A DNA stretch of 64,000 bases. Origin: Arthrobacter sp. efr-133-TYG-118 (GTDB lineage: Bacteria > Actinomycetota > Actinomycetes > Actinomycetales > Micrococcaceae). The notes under the pieces were generated by a model. That model was not told the DNA's origin. It worked only from the letters and a program-made list of their open reading frames with translations, and did not search any database. A program made the position numbers and the translations under genes. The stretch lies in the NCBI RefSeq assembly GCF_030209755.1, contig NZ_JARVRH010000005.1:62001-126000 (forward strand), in the 5' to 3' direction. Shown piece after piece: positions 26,287-35,028 of this stretch; the stretch's first letter is position 1; each line of letters starts with the position of its first letter.

Positions 26287-27525
26287 ATGAACAGCGCTCA
26301 GCAAACGCAATGGCCGACGTCGGCAGAACTCGACGCCGCGGATCCCCTCGCCCAGCAGCGTGAGGCCTTTTACTCCCCGGGAGGAGGCCAGCTCACCGCT
26401 TACCTCGACGGAAACTCTCTCGGCCGTCCGCTCAAGGCGACGTCGGCGAAGCTCGCGTCTTTCGTCGAGGACGCCTGGGGCAGCCGCCTCATCCGTGGCT
26501 GGGACGAACAGTGGATGGACGAGCCCACCACGGTAGGCGACCGGATCGGCGTCGTCACCCTGGGCGCGGCCGCCGGCCAGGTCACCGTGGGAGACTCCAC
26601 TTCCGTGATGCTCTACAAGCTCATCCGGGCAGCCGTCGACGCCCAGCCGGGCCGCGATGAGATTGTCGTGGACCGGGACAACTTCCCCACGGACCGTTTC
26701 ATCATCGAGGGCATCGCCGCGGAAAGGGGCGCCACCATCAAGTGGGTCGCCTCCAACCCGGCCAGCGGCGTCCGGACCACGGACCTCGAGGGACTGCTGA
26801 GCGAGCGGACCGCCGTCGTCGTACTCAGCCACGTCGCTTACCGTTCCGGTTTCCTGGCGGATGCCGCGGCGATCACCTCGATGGTCAAGGAAGCCGGAGC
26901 GCTCATGCTCTGGGACCTGTGCCACTCGGTAGGCTCGGTACCCCTCGAACTGGACGCGTGGGGTGTGGACCTTGCCGTGGGTTGCACGTACAAATACCTC
27001 AATGGCGGCCCGGGCTCTCCCGCGTTCGCTTACGTCAACGCTTCGCAGCAGGACCGCCTGCAACAGCCCATTTGGGGCTGGATGGGCGCCGACAACCCCT
27101 TCGGCATGACGGAAAGCTACAAGCCGGCAAAAGGGATCCGAAGCTTCATCACGGGCACTCCCCCCGTGCTGGCCATGCAGCCGCTCAAGGACATGGTTGA
27201 GCTGATCGCATCAGTGGGCATGGACGCCGTGCGGGAGAAGTCCATCAAACTCACTGAATACGCAGTTGCCTTGGCTGAGGACATGCTGGTCCCCCTCGGC
27301 GCCGAGATTGTCAGCCCGCGCAACACCGCAGAGCGTGGCTCACACATCACTGTGGACCATCCCCTGTTCGGCGAGGTGACCCAGACGCTGTGGGAACGGG
27401 GTGTCATCCCGGATTTCCGTCCGCCCCACGGACTGCGGATCGGTCTCTCGCCGCTCAGCACCAGCTACGCGGAAGTTGAGCTGGGAGTGACCGCCATCCA
27501 GGACGCCCTCACCGAACTCCTGTGA
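26287..27525 (+). CDS. kynU: Kynureninase
   Basis: 412 residues, PLP enzyme that cleaves kynurenine to anthranilate and alanine. FYSPGGGQLTAYLDGNSLGRP near the start and VGCTYKYLNGGPGSPAF with the PLP lysine are diagnostic. GAGAG AA precedes the ATG at a good distance. It is the second gene of the kyn run; its stop overlaps the start of the PaaX-like regulator by 4 bp (GTGA). Confidence 0.96.
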   Translation: MNSAQQTQWPTSAELDAADPLAQQREAFYSPGGGQLTAYLDGNSLGRPLKATSAKLASFVEDAWGSRLIRGWDEQWMDEPTTVGDRIGVVTLGAAAGQVTVGDSTSVMLYKLIRAAVDAQPGRDEIVVDRDNFPTDRFIIEGIAAERGATIKWVASNPASGVRTTDLEGLLSERTAVVVLSHVAYRSGFLADAAAITSMVKEAGALMLWDLCHSVGSVPLELDAWGVDLAVGCTYKYLNGGPGSPAFAYVNASQQDRLQQPIWGWMGADNPFGMTESYKPAKGIRSFITGTPPVLAMQPLKDMVELIASVGMDAVREKSIKLTEYAVALAEDMLVPLGAEIVSPRNTAERGSHITVDHPLFGEVTQTLWERGVIPDFRPPHGLRIGLSPLSTSYAEVELGVTAIQDALTELL

Positions 27526-28376
27526 GCGCTGTCCTCGACGACATGGACTCCCGGCCCGGGAGTACCACGTCGTTGCTTCGCACAGTCATCGGCCTCTACC
27601 TGCGCGATGCCGGCGGATGGATGTCCACGAGGCACATCATCGCCCTCATGGAGGCCCTCGGGGTGGCTGCGGCTGTTTCCCGGACGGCCTTGTCACGGTT
27701 GAAGAAGAAAGAAATCGTCCTTCCTCAATTGCGTCACGGTGTTGCCGGCTTCGCCGTCACAGAGGGCGCCGCAGCGATGCTTGCCCGCGGCGACCGGCGG
27801 ATCTTCAACCCGCGCCTTATGTCGCCCGTGGACCGCTGGTGCCTCGTGTCCTTTTCCATTCCGGAAACGGAGCGGGAAAAGCGGCACCAATTGCGGCGGA
27901 GATTGCATTGGATTGGCTGCGGCACGGTGGCAGCAGGACTGTGGATCTGCCCGGATTCGCTTCGGGAGGAGGTGGAGGAGATCCTGGCCGACCTTGAGCT
28001 GCGCGGCATGGCCACGGTGTTCGTCACGGACACTCCCTTGGTCGGCGGCAGCCTCCGGGATGCCGCATCCGCATGGTGGGACCTGGAGGCCGTGGCAGAA
28101 CTGCATCGCGACTTCATCCGGCATCATGGTTCCGAAGACGACGGCGGCGGCCCGGGTAACGGTTCCGACGCCGGCCCGGCCTCCGCCGAAACCTTCGCCC
28201 GCTATGTCCGATGCATCGACCGCTGGCGGATCATTCCGTATCTGGATCCAGGCCTGCCGGCCGAGTTCCTTCCCGAGGATTGGCCCGGCACGGCGGGAAT
28301 CGCCCTGTTCGAGCGCCTCGGAGCCGTTTATTCCCGGCCGAGCACGGACTTCGTGCGGAGGACGCTGGAAGGGTAG
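27522..28376 (+). CDS. PaaX family transcriptional regulator
   Basis: 284 residues. The N-terminal winged helix is visible in LLRTVIGLYLRDAGGWMST and ALGVAAAVSRTALSRLKKK, followed by the central PaaX-type domain (SFSIPETEREKRHQLRRRL, CGTVAAGLWICPD) and the C-terminal PaaX-C helices. PaaX of E. coli represses phenylacetate genes and senses phenylacetyl-CoA. Here the gene overlaps kynU, which suggests a local regulator of tryptophan breakdown, sensing perhaps kynurenine or an anthranilate derivative (inference). The palindromes in the kynA promoter are the obvious candidate target. Confidence 0.85.
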   Translation: MSAVLDDMDSRPGSTTSLLRTVIGLYLRDAGGWMSTRHIIALMEALGVAAAVSRTALSRLKKKEIVLPQLRHGVAGFAVTEGAAAMLARGDRRIFNPRLMSPVDRWCLVSFSIPETEREKRHQLRRRLHWIGCGTVAAGLWICPDSLREEVEEILADLELRGMATVFVTDTPLVGGSLRDAASAWWDLEAVAELHRDFIRHHGSEDDGGGPGNGSDAGPASAETFARYVRCIDRWRIIPYLDPGLPAEFLPEDWPGTAGIALFERLGAVYSRPSTDFVRRTLEG

Positions 28377-28432
28377 CAGGAGTACGCTGGAAGCATGAAC
28401 TTCCCCGATGGTGGATGGTTCGCGAGGTTGCC

Positions 28433-29518
28433 ATGACTCGCCCCTGGCTGCGTTGGTTGCCGGCAGCTCTTGTCCCGGTAGCACTTGCTGCGGCGGCCCT
28501 GGCTGGTTCCTACCAGGCAGGAGCTGCAACGAGCCTGCCGCACAAAACGGCAGAGGAAGTCATCGCGATGATCGGCCGCGCCGACGTCCACTCCTTGTCC
28601 GGAACCCTTCTTCAGAGTTCCGAACTGGGACTCCCCCAGCTGCCCTCGGTCGGGCCAACCGCAACACAGGGTCCGGCTTCGGTCATCGAGCTTCTGAGCG
28701 GTTCACACACGGCCCGGGTCTACCTGGACGGTCCCGCCAAGGCCAGGTTCCAGGTGATGGACCTGCTCGCCGAGCGCGACCTCGTCCGCAATGGCAACGA
28801 TCTCTGGCTCTACAACTCGGCCGACAACAGTGCGGCGCACATGACGATGCCCGCTGAACCGGCGCGCACAGCGGCCCCGCACGCGACACCGACCCCGGGG
28901 GTAACCACTCCTGACGTTGTCGCGCAGCACTTCCTCGCCGCCGTCGGGCCCACCACGGACGTGACAGTGGGCGACGGAACCACCGTGGCCGGCCACACGG
29001 CCTACCAATTGGTGATCAAGCCGCGCAGTACAGGCACGCTCGTCGATTCCGTGACGATCGCCGTGGACTCCGCCTCGGGCCTGCCGCTCGGCGTCGATGT
29101 GCGGGCTCGAGGCCAGGCCGCAGCGGCCTTTTCGCTCTCGTTCACTGAGCTGAGCTTGTCGACGCCCGACGCCGCGCTGTTCAGTTTCACGCCGCCGCCC
29201 GGTGCCGCCGTGGAGGAGAAGGCAACCCCGCAGCTGCGTGCGCTCCCCGGTAAGACCGGGCAGGCACCCCAAGCCAAGGCAGCAGCGGATCGGCCAACCA
29301 TCACAGGCACGGGCTGGGACGCAGTGATGGCCCTGCCCGCCGGCACGGTGCCCGCTGATGTCCGCTCGGCTCCGACGTTGACCCAGCTCACCCAGCCGGT
29401 CGCAGGCGGCCGCGCCCTGACGACCAGCCTGGTAACTGTCTTGATGCTCGACGACGGCCGCGTCTTCGCGGGAATGGTGCCACTTGAGCGGTTGCAGTCC
29501 GCAGCCGCCACGAAATGA
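28433..29518 (+). CDS. Exported LolA-like protein
   Basis: 361 residues. A signal peptide (RWLPAALVPVALAAAALAGS) precedes a domain resembling the LolA/LppX-type half-barrel seen in actinobacterial proteins: repeated beta strands with ARVYLDGPAKARFQVMDL and LWLYNSADNSAAHMTMP, then VAGHTAYQLVIKPR and SGLPLGVDVRARG. It probably binds or carries a hydrophobic ligand outside the membrane. No lipobox is seen. The last bases overlap the ABC ATPase start (ATGA), so the three genes 28433-31363 form one operon. The start has GAGG 5 nt upstream. Confidence 0.75.
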   Translation: MTRPWLRWLPAALVPVALAAAALAGSYQAGAATSLPHKTAEEVIAMIGRADVHSLSGTLLQSSELGLPQLPSVGPTATQGPASVIELLSGSHTARVYLDGPAKARFQVMDLLAERDLVRNGNDLWLYNSADNSAAHMTMPAEPARTAAPHATPTPGVTTPDVVAQHFLAAVGPTTDVTVGDGTTVAGHTAYQLVIKPRSTGTLVDSVTIAVDSASGLPLGVDVRARGQAAAAFSLSFTELSLSTPDAALFSFTPPPGAAVEEKATPQLRALPGKTGQAPQAKAAADRPTITGTGWDAVMALPAGTVPADVRSAPTLTQLTQPVAGGRALTTSLVTVLMLDDGRVFAGMVPLERLQSAAATK

Positions 29519-30501
29519 CGGAGGCATCCCCGCCAGCTGAACTGGCGATCGAGACTCAAGGCCTCAGCAAGCGCTTCGGGCACCGGGCCGCCGTCGACGG
29601 CGTCGACTTGGCAGTTCCCCGCGGTGCAGTCTTTGGCTTCCTCGGTCCAAATGGCTCCGGCAAGACCACGACCATCCGGTTACTGCTTGGCTTGGCGGCC
29701 GCCACGAACGGCCACATCCGGGTTCTTGGCGGCGAGATGCCGCGCGAACTGGCAACAGTCCTGCCCGACGTTGGCTCCCTGGTGGAAGGCCCCGCCTTTT
29801 ACCCTTTCCTATCCGGGGCGGCGAACCTTCGGCGATTGGACAGCGCCGATCTCCATGCCTCCCCGCGGACCCGCGCCGCACGGGTGGATGAAGCGCTCGA
29901 GAGGGTCGGGTTGTCCCATGCCGCAGGCAAGAAGGTCCGCGCCTATTCCCTCGGGATGAAGCAGCGGCTCGGAATTGCGCATGCCCTGCTGCGTCCGAGG
30001 GACCTGCTTGTCCTGGACGAACCCACCAACGGCCTGGATCCGCAAGGGACCCGGGAGGTTCGGAGCCTGGTTCGCTCCCTGGCGGCTGGAGGCACGACGG
30101 TTTTCGTTTCCAGCCATCTCCTCGCGGAAGTGGAGCAGATGTGCACCCATGTGGGAGTCATGAGCGTGGGCAAGCTCGTGGCGCAAGGAACCCTGCACGA
30201 ACTGCGCGCCGCGGGAAAAGCCACGATCCGTCTCCACACGCCCGATATTGAGGCCGCTGTCCGGGTCCTCTCGAGGCTGGGCCTGCAATCGGAACTGTCT
30301 GCTCCGCCGCCCGGCTCGTACGGTCCCGATGGCCGGAGCCTCGTCAGCACCGGTCCGCCGGGGCACGAGGTGGCTCCCGAGGCGATCGTGGCCGCCCTCG
30401 TGTCCGACGGCGTCCGGGTGCGGGGCTTCGGCGTGGAGAACGCCAGCCTGGAGGAGCGCTTCGTCTCCCTTACCGGAGAGGGCTTCGACATTGCCGGCTG
30501 A
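29515..30501 (+). CDS. ABC transporter ATP-binding protein
   Basis: 328 residues. Walker A GPNGSGKTT near residue 45, signature AYSLGMKQRLGIAHALL, Walker B LLVLDEPTNGLDPQG and the H-loop SSHLLAEVEQM are all present. The C-terminal extension (about residues 220-328) is typical of the DRA/BcrA-like drug or lipid exporter subfamily. It pairs with the permease that starts inside its last codons. With the exported LolA-like protein upstream, a tripartite lipid or lipopeptide handling system is possible, but the substrate is unknown. Confidence 0.92.
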   Translation: MTEASPPAELAIETQGLSKRFGHRAAVDGVDLAVPRGAVFGFLGPNGSGKTTTIRLLLGLAAATNGHIRVLGGEMPRELATVLPDVGSLVEGPAFYPFLSGAANLRRLDSADLHASPRTRAARVDEALERVGLSHAAGKKVRAYSLGMKQRLGIAHALLRPRDLLVLDEPTNGLDPQGTREVRSLVRSLAAGGTTVFVSSHLLAEVEQMCTHVGVMSVGKLVAQGTLHELRAAGKATIRLHTPDIEAAVRVLSRLGLQSELSAPPPGSYGPDGRSLVSTGPPGHEVAPEAIVAALVSDGVRVRGFGVENASLEERFVSLTGEGFDIAG

Positions 30502-31363
30502 ACACGAAACTGAAGTCATAACTGCCGCGCCGATGGCCCGGCCATCAAGCTCGTGGTCACTCATGGCCTCGGAGCTCTCGGTGCTGTTCAGGCGGCTGCG
30601 GACATGGGCCATGCTCCTGGCGCTCGCCGCGATTCCCATCCTTATCGCCGCGGCGGTCAAGCTGAGCTCGCATCCCGTGGCGCCGGGGCGGGGTCCGCCC
30701 TTCCTGGACCGGATCACCCAAAACGGGCTTTTCGTCGGCGTGACGGCGATGATCGTTTCCGTGCCCTTGTTCCTGCCGCTCACAATCGGAGTGGTGGCCG
30801 GCGACACGATTGCCGGAGAAGCCAACCTTGGCACGCTCAGGTACTTGCTCGTCGCCCCGGCGGGACGCGTCCGCCTCTTGTTGATCAAATACGCGGCCGC
30901 CGCGGCGTTCTGCCTGGCAGCGACCCTGACGGTGGCCGCCGCCGGTGCCATGGCCGGCGTCGCGCTCTTCCCGGTTGGCCCCGTTACGCTGCTTTCCGGC
31001 GACACGATCGGCGTCGGCGAATCCGTGGTGCGTTCCTTGCTGATTGCCGCGTATATTGCGGTGTCGCTGTTGGGGCTGTCCGCTATCGGGCTGGCAATTT
31101 CCACCTTTACGGACGTGCCGGTCGGAGCCATGGCTGCGACCATCGTGTTGTCCGTGGTGTCGCAAGTGGCGGACAACCTGCCGCAATTGGAGTGGCTGCA
31201 CCCGTGGCTGTTCAGCCATTACTGGTTGGGTTTCGCCGATCTTTTGCGCCAACCGATCTCATGGACGAGCTTCGGCGACAATGCCTTGCTGCAGGCGGGC
31301 TACATCGTGGCGGCCGGTGCGCTGGCTTATGGCAAGTTCACGAGCAAGGATGTCCTGTCCTGA
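30491..31363 (+). CDS. ABC transporter permease (ABC-2 type)
   Basis: About 290 residues with six hydrophobic segments: AMLLALAAIPILIAAAVKL, LFVGVTAMIVSVPLFLPLTIG and others, followed by GDTIAGEANLGTLRYLLVAP, the conserved coupling segment of ABC-2 permeases in this subfamily. I chose TTG 30491, preceded by GAGAGGG and overlapping the ATPase stop by 11 bp; ATG 30533 or 30563 would give a shorter N-terminal tail that still keeps the first membrane helix. It is the last gene of the operon. Confidence 0.85.
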   Translation: MPAEHETEVITAAPMARPSSSWSLMASELSVLFRRLRTWAMLLALAAIPILIAAAVKLSSHPVAPGRGPPFLDRITQNGLFVGVTAMIVSVPLFLPLTIGVVAGDTIAGEANLGTLRYLLVAPAGRVRLLLIKYAAAAAFCLAATLTVAAAGAMAGVALFPVGPVTLLSGDTIGVGESVVRSLLIAAYIAVSLLGLSAIGLAISTFTDVPVGAMAATIVLSVVSQVADNLPQLEWLHPWLFSHYWLGFADLLRQPISWTSFGDNALLQAGYIVAAGALAYGKFTSKDVLS

Positions 31364-31378
31364 AGTACGGCCTGCCCG

Positions 31379-31384
31379 TAAGCT
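31379..31384 (+). promoter_or_regulatory. -10 hexamer of a leaderless promoter (YciO/Sua5-like gene)
   Basis: TAAGCT followed by exactly 6 nt and ATG 31391, the same hexamer and spacing as at 83-88. Confidence 0.45.
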
Positions 31385-31390
31385 CGTGGC

Positions 31391-32011
31391 ATGGCAAGAT
31401 TCTTCGATGTTCACCCGCAGGACCCCCAACCACGCGCCATTGCCCAGGTGGTGAATATCCTCCAGTCCGGTGGGCTGATCGCCTACCCCACCGATTCCTG
31501 CTACGCGCTCGGCGCGCAAATCGGCAACAGGGAAGCCCTCGACCGGATCCGTTCGATCCGGCAGCTCGACAGCAAGCACCATTTCACCTTGGTCTGCAAG
31601 GACTTCGCGCAGCTCGGGCAATTCGTCATGATCGACAACGATGTGTTCCGAAGCATCAAGGCCGTCACGCCGGGAAGCTACACGTTCATCTTGCCTGCCA
31701 CGAAGGAAGTGCCGCGCCGTCTCCTGCACCCCAAAAAGAAGACCGTAGGCGTGCGGATTCCCGACCATAATTTTGTCCAGGCACTGCTGGCCGAACTGGG
31801 CGAACCGCTCCTGTCCAGCACCTTGCTGCTCCCGGACGAGGAGGAGCCCTTGACCCAAGGTTGGGAAATCAAGGAACGCCTGGACAACCTGGTGGAAGCC
31901 GTCATCGATTCCGGAGACACCGGCGCAGAGCCCACTACCGTGGTGGACTTCTCAAGCGGCACAGCGGAAGTGGTCAGGCGCGGCACCGGCGATCCCTCCC
32001 GGTTCGAGTGA
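31391..32011 (+). CDS. YciO/YrdC/Sua5 family protein (threonylcarbamoyl-AMP synthase-like)
   Basis: 206 residues with the YrdC-like fold. LQSGGLIAYPTDSCYALGA, SKHHFTLVCKDF and GSYTFILPATKEVP correspond to the family's substrate loops, and KKTVGVRIPDH to the KRxR/SxN region. YrdC/Sua5 makes L-threonylcarbamoyl-AMP for tRNA t6A; YciO is a close paralogue. The first segment (IAYPTDSCYALG) and single-domain length are nearer to YciO. Leaderless start expected. The stop overlaps the GTG of the next gene. Confidence 0.82.
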   Translation: MARFFDVHPQDPQPRAIAQVVNILQSGGLIAYPTDSCYALGAQIGNREALDRIRSIRQLDSKHHFTLVCKDFAQLGQFVMIDNDVFRSIKAVTPGSYTFILPATKEVPRRLLHPKKKTVGVRIPDHNFVQALLAELGEPLLSSTLLLPDEEEPLTQGWEIKERLDNLVEAVIDSGDTGAEPTTVVDFSSGTAEVVRRGTGDPSRFE

Positions 32012-32679
32012 ACATGCGCAGCGCCGAATCCCGTGTCACCATCGTCGTCGACGGTACAGCGATCTCCGGTATCTACGCCCGGCCCGACAAACCGGACGCG
32101 ACCCTCGTGCTCGCCCACGGAGCCGGGGCGGGCATGGAGCATCCGTTCCTGGGCGGCCTCGCGCACGCGTTGAACGACGACGGCGTCGCGACCCTGCGCT
32201 TCAACTTCCCCTACCGGGAAGCCGGCAAGAGGTTCCCCGACCGGCCGCCTGCCGCGATCGCGGCGTGGCGGGCCGTCATGGCGGCAGCGGCGTCCCGTTC
32301 AGAAGGCGAACCGCTGTGGGCAGCCGGCAAGTCCTTCGGCGGTCGCATGGCGTCGATGGCGGTCGCCGAAGGCATGCCCGCGGCAGGACTCGTCTACCTC
32401 GGCTACCCGTTGCACCCGCCCGGAAAACCGGAGAAGCTCCGCGACGAACACCTCTACGGACTCACCCTGCCGATGCTCTTTCTGCAGGGCACCCGGGACA
32501 CCTTCGCGACGCCCGAGCTGCTCGAAAACGTGGTGGCCCGGATTGGACCGACCGCCAGCATCGAGTGGTGGGACGGCGGCGACCATTCCTTCAATCGTGT
32601 GGGAGTCAAAACGAGTGCAGCGGACATCGGAGCCTCCTTGGCGGCCCCGGTGTCAGCATTCATTCGTAAGAACGGCTGA
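32008..32679 (+). CDS. Small alpha/beta hydrolase (KANSL3/Tex30-like)
   Basis: 223 residues from GTG 32008, which overlaps the previous stop (GTGA). LVLAHGAGAGMEHPFLGGLA near residue 35 and AAGKSFGGRMASMAVAE (GKSFGG nucleophile elbow) mark the KANL3/Tex30 branch of alpha/beta hydrolases. YLGYPLHPPGKPEKLRDEHL, LQGTRDTFATPE (acid) and GGDHSFN (His) complete the triad. Substrate unknown; these proteins are usually called dienelactone-hydrolase-like. Confidence 0.8.
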   Translation: MNMRSAESRVTIVVDGTAISGIYARPDKPDATLVLAHGAGAGMEHPFLGGLAHALNDDGVATLRFNFPYREAGKRFPDRPPAAIAAWRAVMAAAASRSEGEPLWAAGKSFGGRMASMAVAEGMPAAGLVYLGYPLHPPGKPEKLRDEHLYGLTLPMLFLQGTRDTFATPELLENVVARIGPTASIEWWDGGDHSFNRVGVKTSAADIGASLAAPVSAFIRKNG

Positions 32680-32737
32680 GCCAGTCCGGCAGATGCCGGC
32701 GTCAAGCCTTCACTGGAAATCAGGCTTTCACTGGAGA

Positions 32738-34915
32738 TCAGGCTTTCGCCGAGGCAACGGCTATACCGGGAGGCAGCGGCTCATGCCGCAAATACTCCCG
32801 GCGGAATCGACCGCTGCCCGCCGTCAGTCCCCGCAGCACGATCGCGTACCGCAGCAGTTCCTGTTCTGGAACTTCGGCACTGATCTCAGTTCTTTCTCCG
32901 CCTACGGATGTCGTCCCGGTGACGCGTCCGCGACGCGAGGACAGATCGCTCATGACCGCGCCCACATGCTCGTCGGCCACAAGGACCGTCACGGCGGAAA
33001 TCGGTTCAAGCAGTTGGATGCTGCCCGCCGCGGCGGCCTCCCGCAAGGCCAACGCGCCGGCCGCCTGGAAAGCCGCGTCCGATGAATCGACGCTGTGCGT
33101 CTTGCCGCCTACCAGGGTCACCCTGATATCGACCACCGGGAACCCCGCACGCACGCCCTTGCTCATCTGGGCCCGGACACCTTTCTCGACCGACACAACA
33201 TACGTGCCGGGGATGACACCACCCACAATCCGGTCGACGAATTCGAAGCCTCCCCCGCGATCAAGGGGTTCCACTTCGATATCGCAAATCGCGTATTGGC
33301 CGTGGCCGCCGGATTGCTTGACATAGCGCCCGTGGCCGACGGCCTGGGCGGCGAAGGTCTCCCGGAGGGGCGTGATGACGTCCACGGTCTGAAGCTTCAC
33401 CCCCTGCTCGCGCAAGCGGTCCAGGACTGCCTCCGAGTGGGCCTCGCCCATGCACCACAAGACCAGCTGGTGCGTCTCGGAGTTGCGCTCCACCCTCAGG
33501 GTCGGATCTCCCGCCGCGACCTTGGCCAGGCTCTTGGACAGCGCGTCCTCATCGCCGTGCGAAGCGGCTTCGATCGCCACAGGCATCAGCGGCTCGGGCA
33601 TGTCCCAGGTTTCCACGAGCAACGGAGCCTCGCGGGCGGATACCGTGTCTCCCGTCTCGGCGCTCGCCACCTTCGCCAGTGCGCAAATGTCCCCGGCCAC
33701 GGCGAACTGCACCGGCCGAAGGCTGGACCCCAACGGCGAGTAGAGGTGCGTGATCCGCTCGTCGCTGTCGTGGTCGGGGTGGCCCCGCTCGGCCAGGCCG
33801 TGCCCGCCCACGTGCACGGCAGAGTCCTCGCGAAGCGTTCCTGAGAAGAGCCGGACAAGGCACACCCGTCCCAGGAACGGGTCGACGGTAGTGCGTACCA
33901 CCTCGCCAAGGAGCGGTCCCTCCGGATCGCATGCCAGGGGCGCGACAGGCGTCCCGCCCAAGTCAGTTACCGCGGGGAGGCTTCGCTCAATCGGAGACGG
34001 AAACGCCCGGGTCAGCACTTCCAGCAGTTCGGCTGTGCCGACTCCGGTCACTGAGGAGCTTGCGAGCACCGGAAAGAAGGTCCCTCGGACGATCGCGGTC
34101 TCCAAATCCTCTACGAGGGTATCGATGGGGACCTCCTCGCCGCCGAGGTACCGGTCCATCAAGGTCTCATCCTCGCTCTCGGAAATGATGCCCTCGATGA
34201 GTTCCCCGCGGACACCCTCCGCGCCGGCCAGCTCCGCCGCAGTCGCGGGACGGACCGCAGGTCGTGGCTCCCCGGCGTTGTACTCCGACACCGAGCCTGA
34301 AAGCAGCCCGAGCACGCCCGAGACAGCGTCACCCTTGCGGACCGGCATGTGGAGGGGCAGGACGGAATCGCCGAAGGCGGCCCGGCATTCGGCCAGGACA
34401 GCGTCGTAGTTCGCCCGCGGATGGTCAAGCCGGCTGATCACCACTGCCCGGGGCATGCCAACGCGCTCGCATTCACCCCAGAGGGCGGTGGTTCCGACGT
34501 CGACCCCGTCAACGGCGGACACCACGAACAGCGCCGCATCCGCAGCGCGGAGCCCCGCCCGCAACTCTCCCATGAAATCGGCATAGCCCGGGGTGTCCAG
34601 AAGGTTCACTTTGACGTCGTCGAATATCAGCGGCGCCGCCGATAGTCCGATGGACCGCTGCTGGTGGATGGCCGTCGCTTCCGAGTCACTCACCGTGGTG
34701 CCATCTACGATCGAACCCATCCGGGATACGACGCCGGCAGCGTAGAGGAGTGATTCGAGCAGCATCGTCTTTCCCGCGCCCGAGCGGCCAATCAGGACGA
34801 CGTTGCGGATATTTTCGGGCCGATCGGCCGGCGCCGAAGAAGGGTCCGCGCGTCGAAGATCGGGGTTGGTCCGGTTCGACCCCTTCGTCGCACTGCCTGG
34901 GCCTTTCACCGACAT
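32738..34915 (-). CDS. Elongation factor G-like GTPase (EF-G2 type)
   Basis: 725 residues from ATG 34915, which follows AGGAGG by 5 nt. All five EF-G domains are recognisable. The P-loop reads GRSGAGKT instead of the AHVDHGKT of true EF-G, G3 is DTPGYADF, and the G4 element that should read NKxD is SRLDHP. Domain IV contains AVGHGRYVKQSGGHGQYA. This resembles the mycobacterial EF-G2 (FusA2) group, which binds nucleotide but has not been shown to drive normal translocation. The gene stands alone; its role is unknown. Confidence 0.88.
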   Translation of the reverse strand: MSVKGPGSATKGSNRTNPDLRRADPSSAPADRPENIRNVVLIGRSGAGKTMLLESLLYAAGVVSRMGSIVDGTTVSDSEATAIHQQRSIGLSAAPLIFDDVKVNLLDTPGYADFMGELRAGLRAADAALFVVSAVDGVDVGTTALWGECERVGMPRAVVISRLDHPRANYDAVLAECRAAFGDSVLPLHMPVRKGDAVSGVLGLLSGSVSEYNAGEPRPAVRPATAAELAGAEGVRGELIEGIISESEDETLMDRYLGGEEVPIDTLVEDLETAIVRGTFFPVLASSSVTGVGTAELLEVLTRAFPSPIERSLPAVTDLGGTPVAPLACDPEGPLLGEVVRTTVDPFLGRVCLVRLFSGTLREDSAVHVGGHGLAERGHPDHDSDERITHLYSPLGSSLRPVQFAVAGDICALAKVASAETGDTVSAREAPLLVETWDMPEPLMPVAIEAASHGDEDALSKSLAKVAAGDPTLRVERNSETHQLVLWCMGEAHSEAVLDRLREQGVKLQTVDVITPLRETFAAQAVGHGRYVKQSGGHGQYAICDIEVEPLDRGGGFEFVDRIVGGVIPGTYVVSVEKGVRAQMSKGVRAGFPVVDIRVTLVGGKTHSVDSSDAAFQAAGALALREAAAAGSIQLLEPISAVTVLVADEHVGAVMSDLSSRRGRVTGTTSVGGERTEISAEVPEQELLRYAIVLRGLTAGSGRFRREYLRHEPLPPGIAVASAKA

Positions 34916-35028
34916 GAGCACCTCCTGGAGTAGAAGCCGAATCCCCCGCGTCCTTTGCTAACCGATTCCACACCCTGGACCGGCGCACGGCAAGAGCAAT
35001 CAACCCAGTCTGTGCCGAAATCGCGGGC

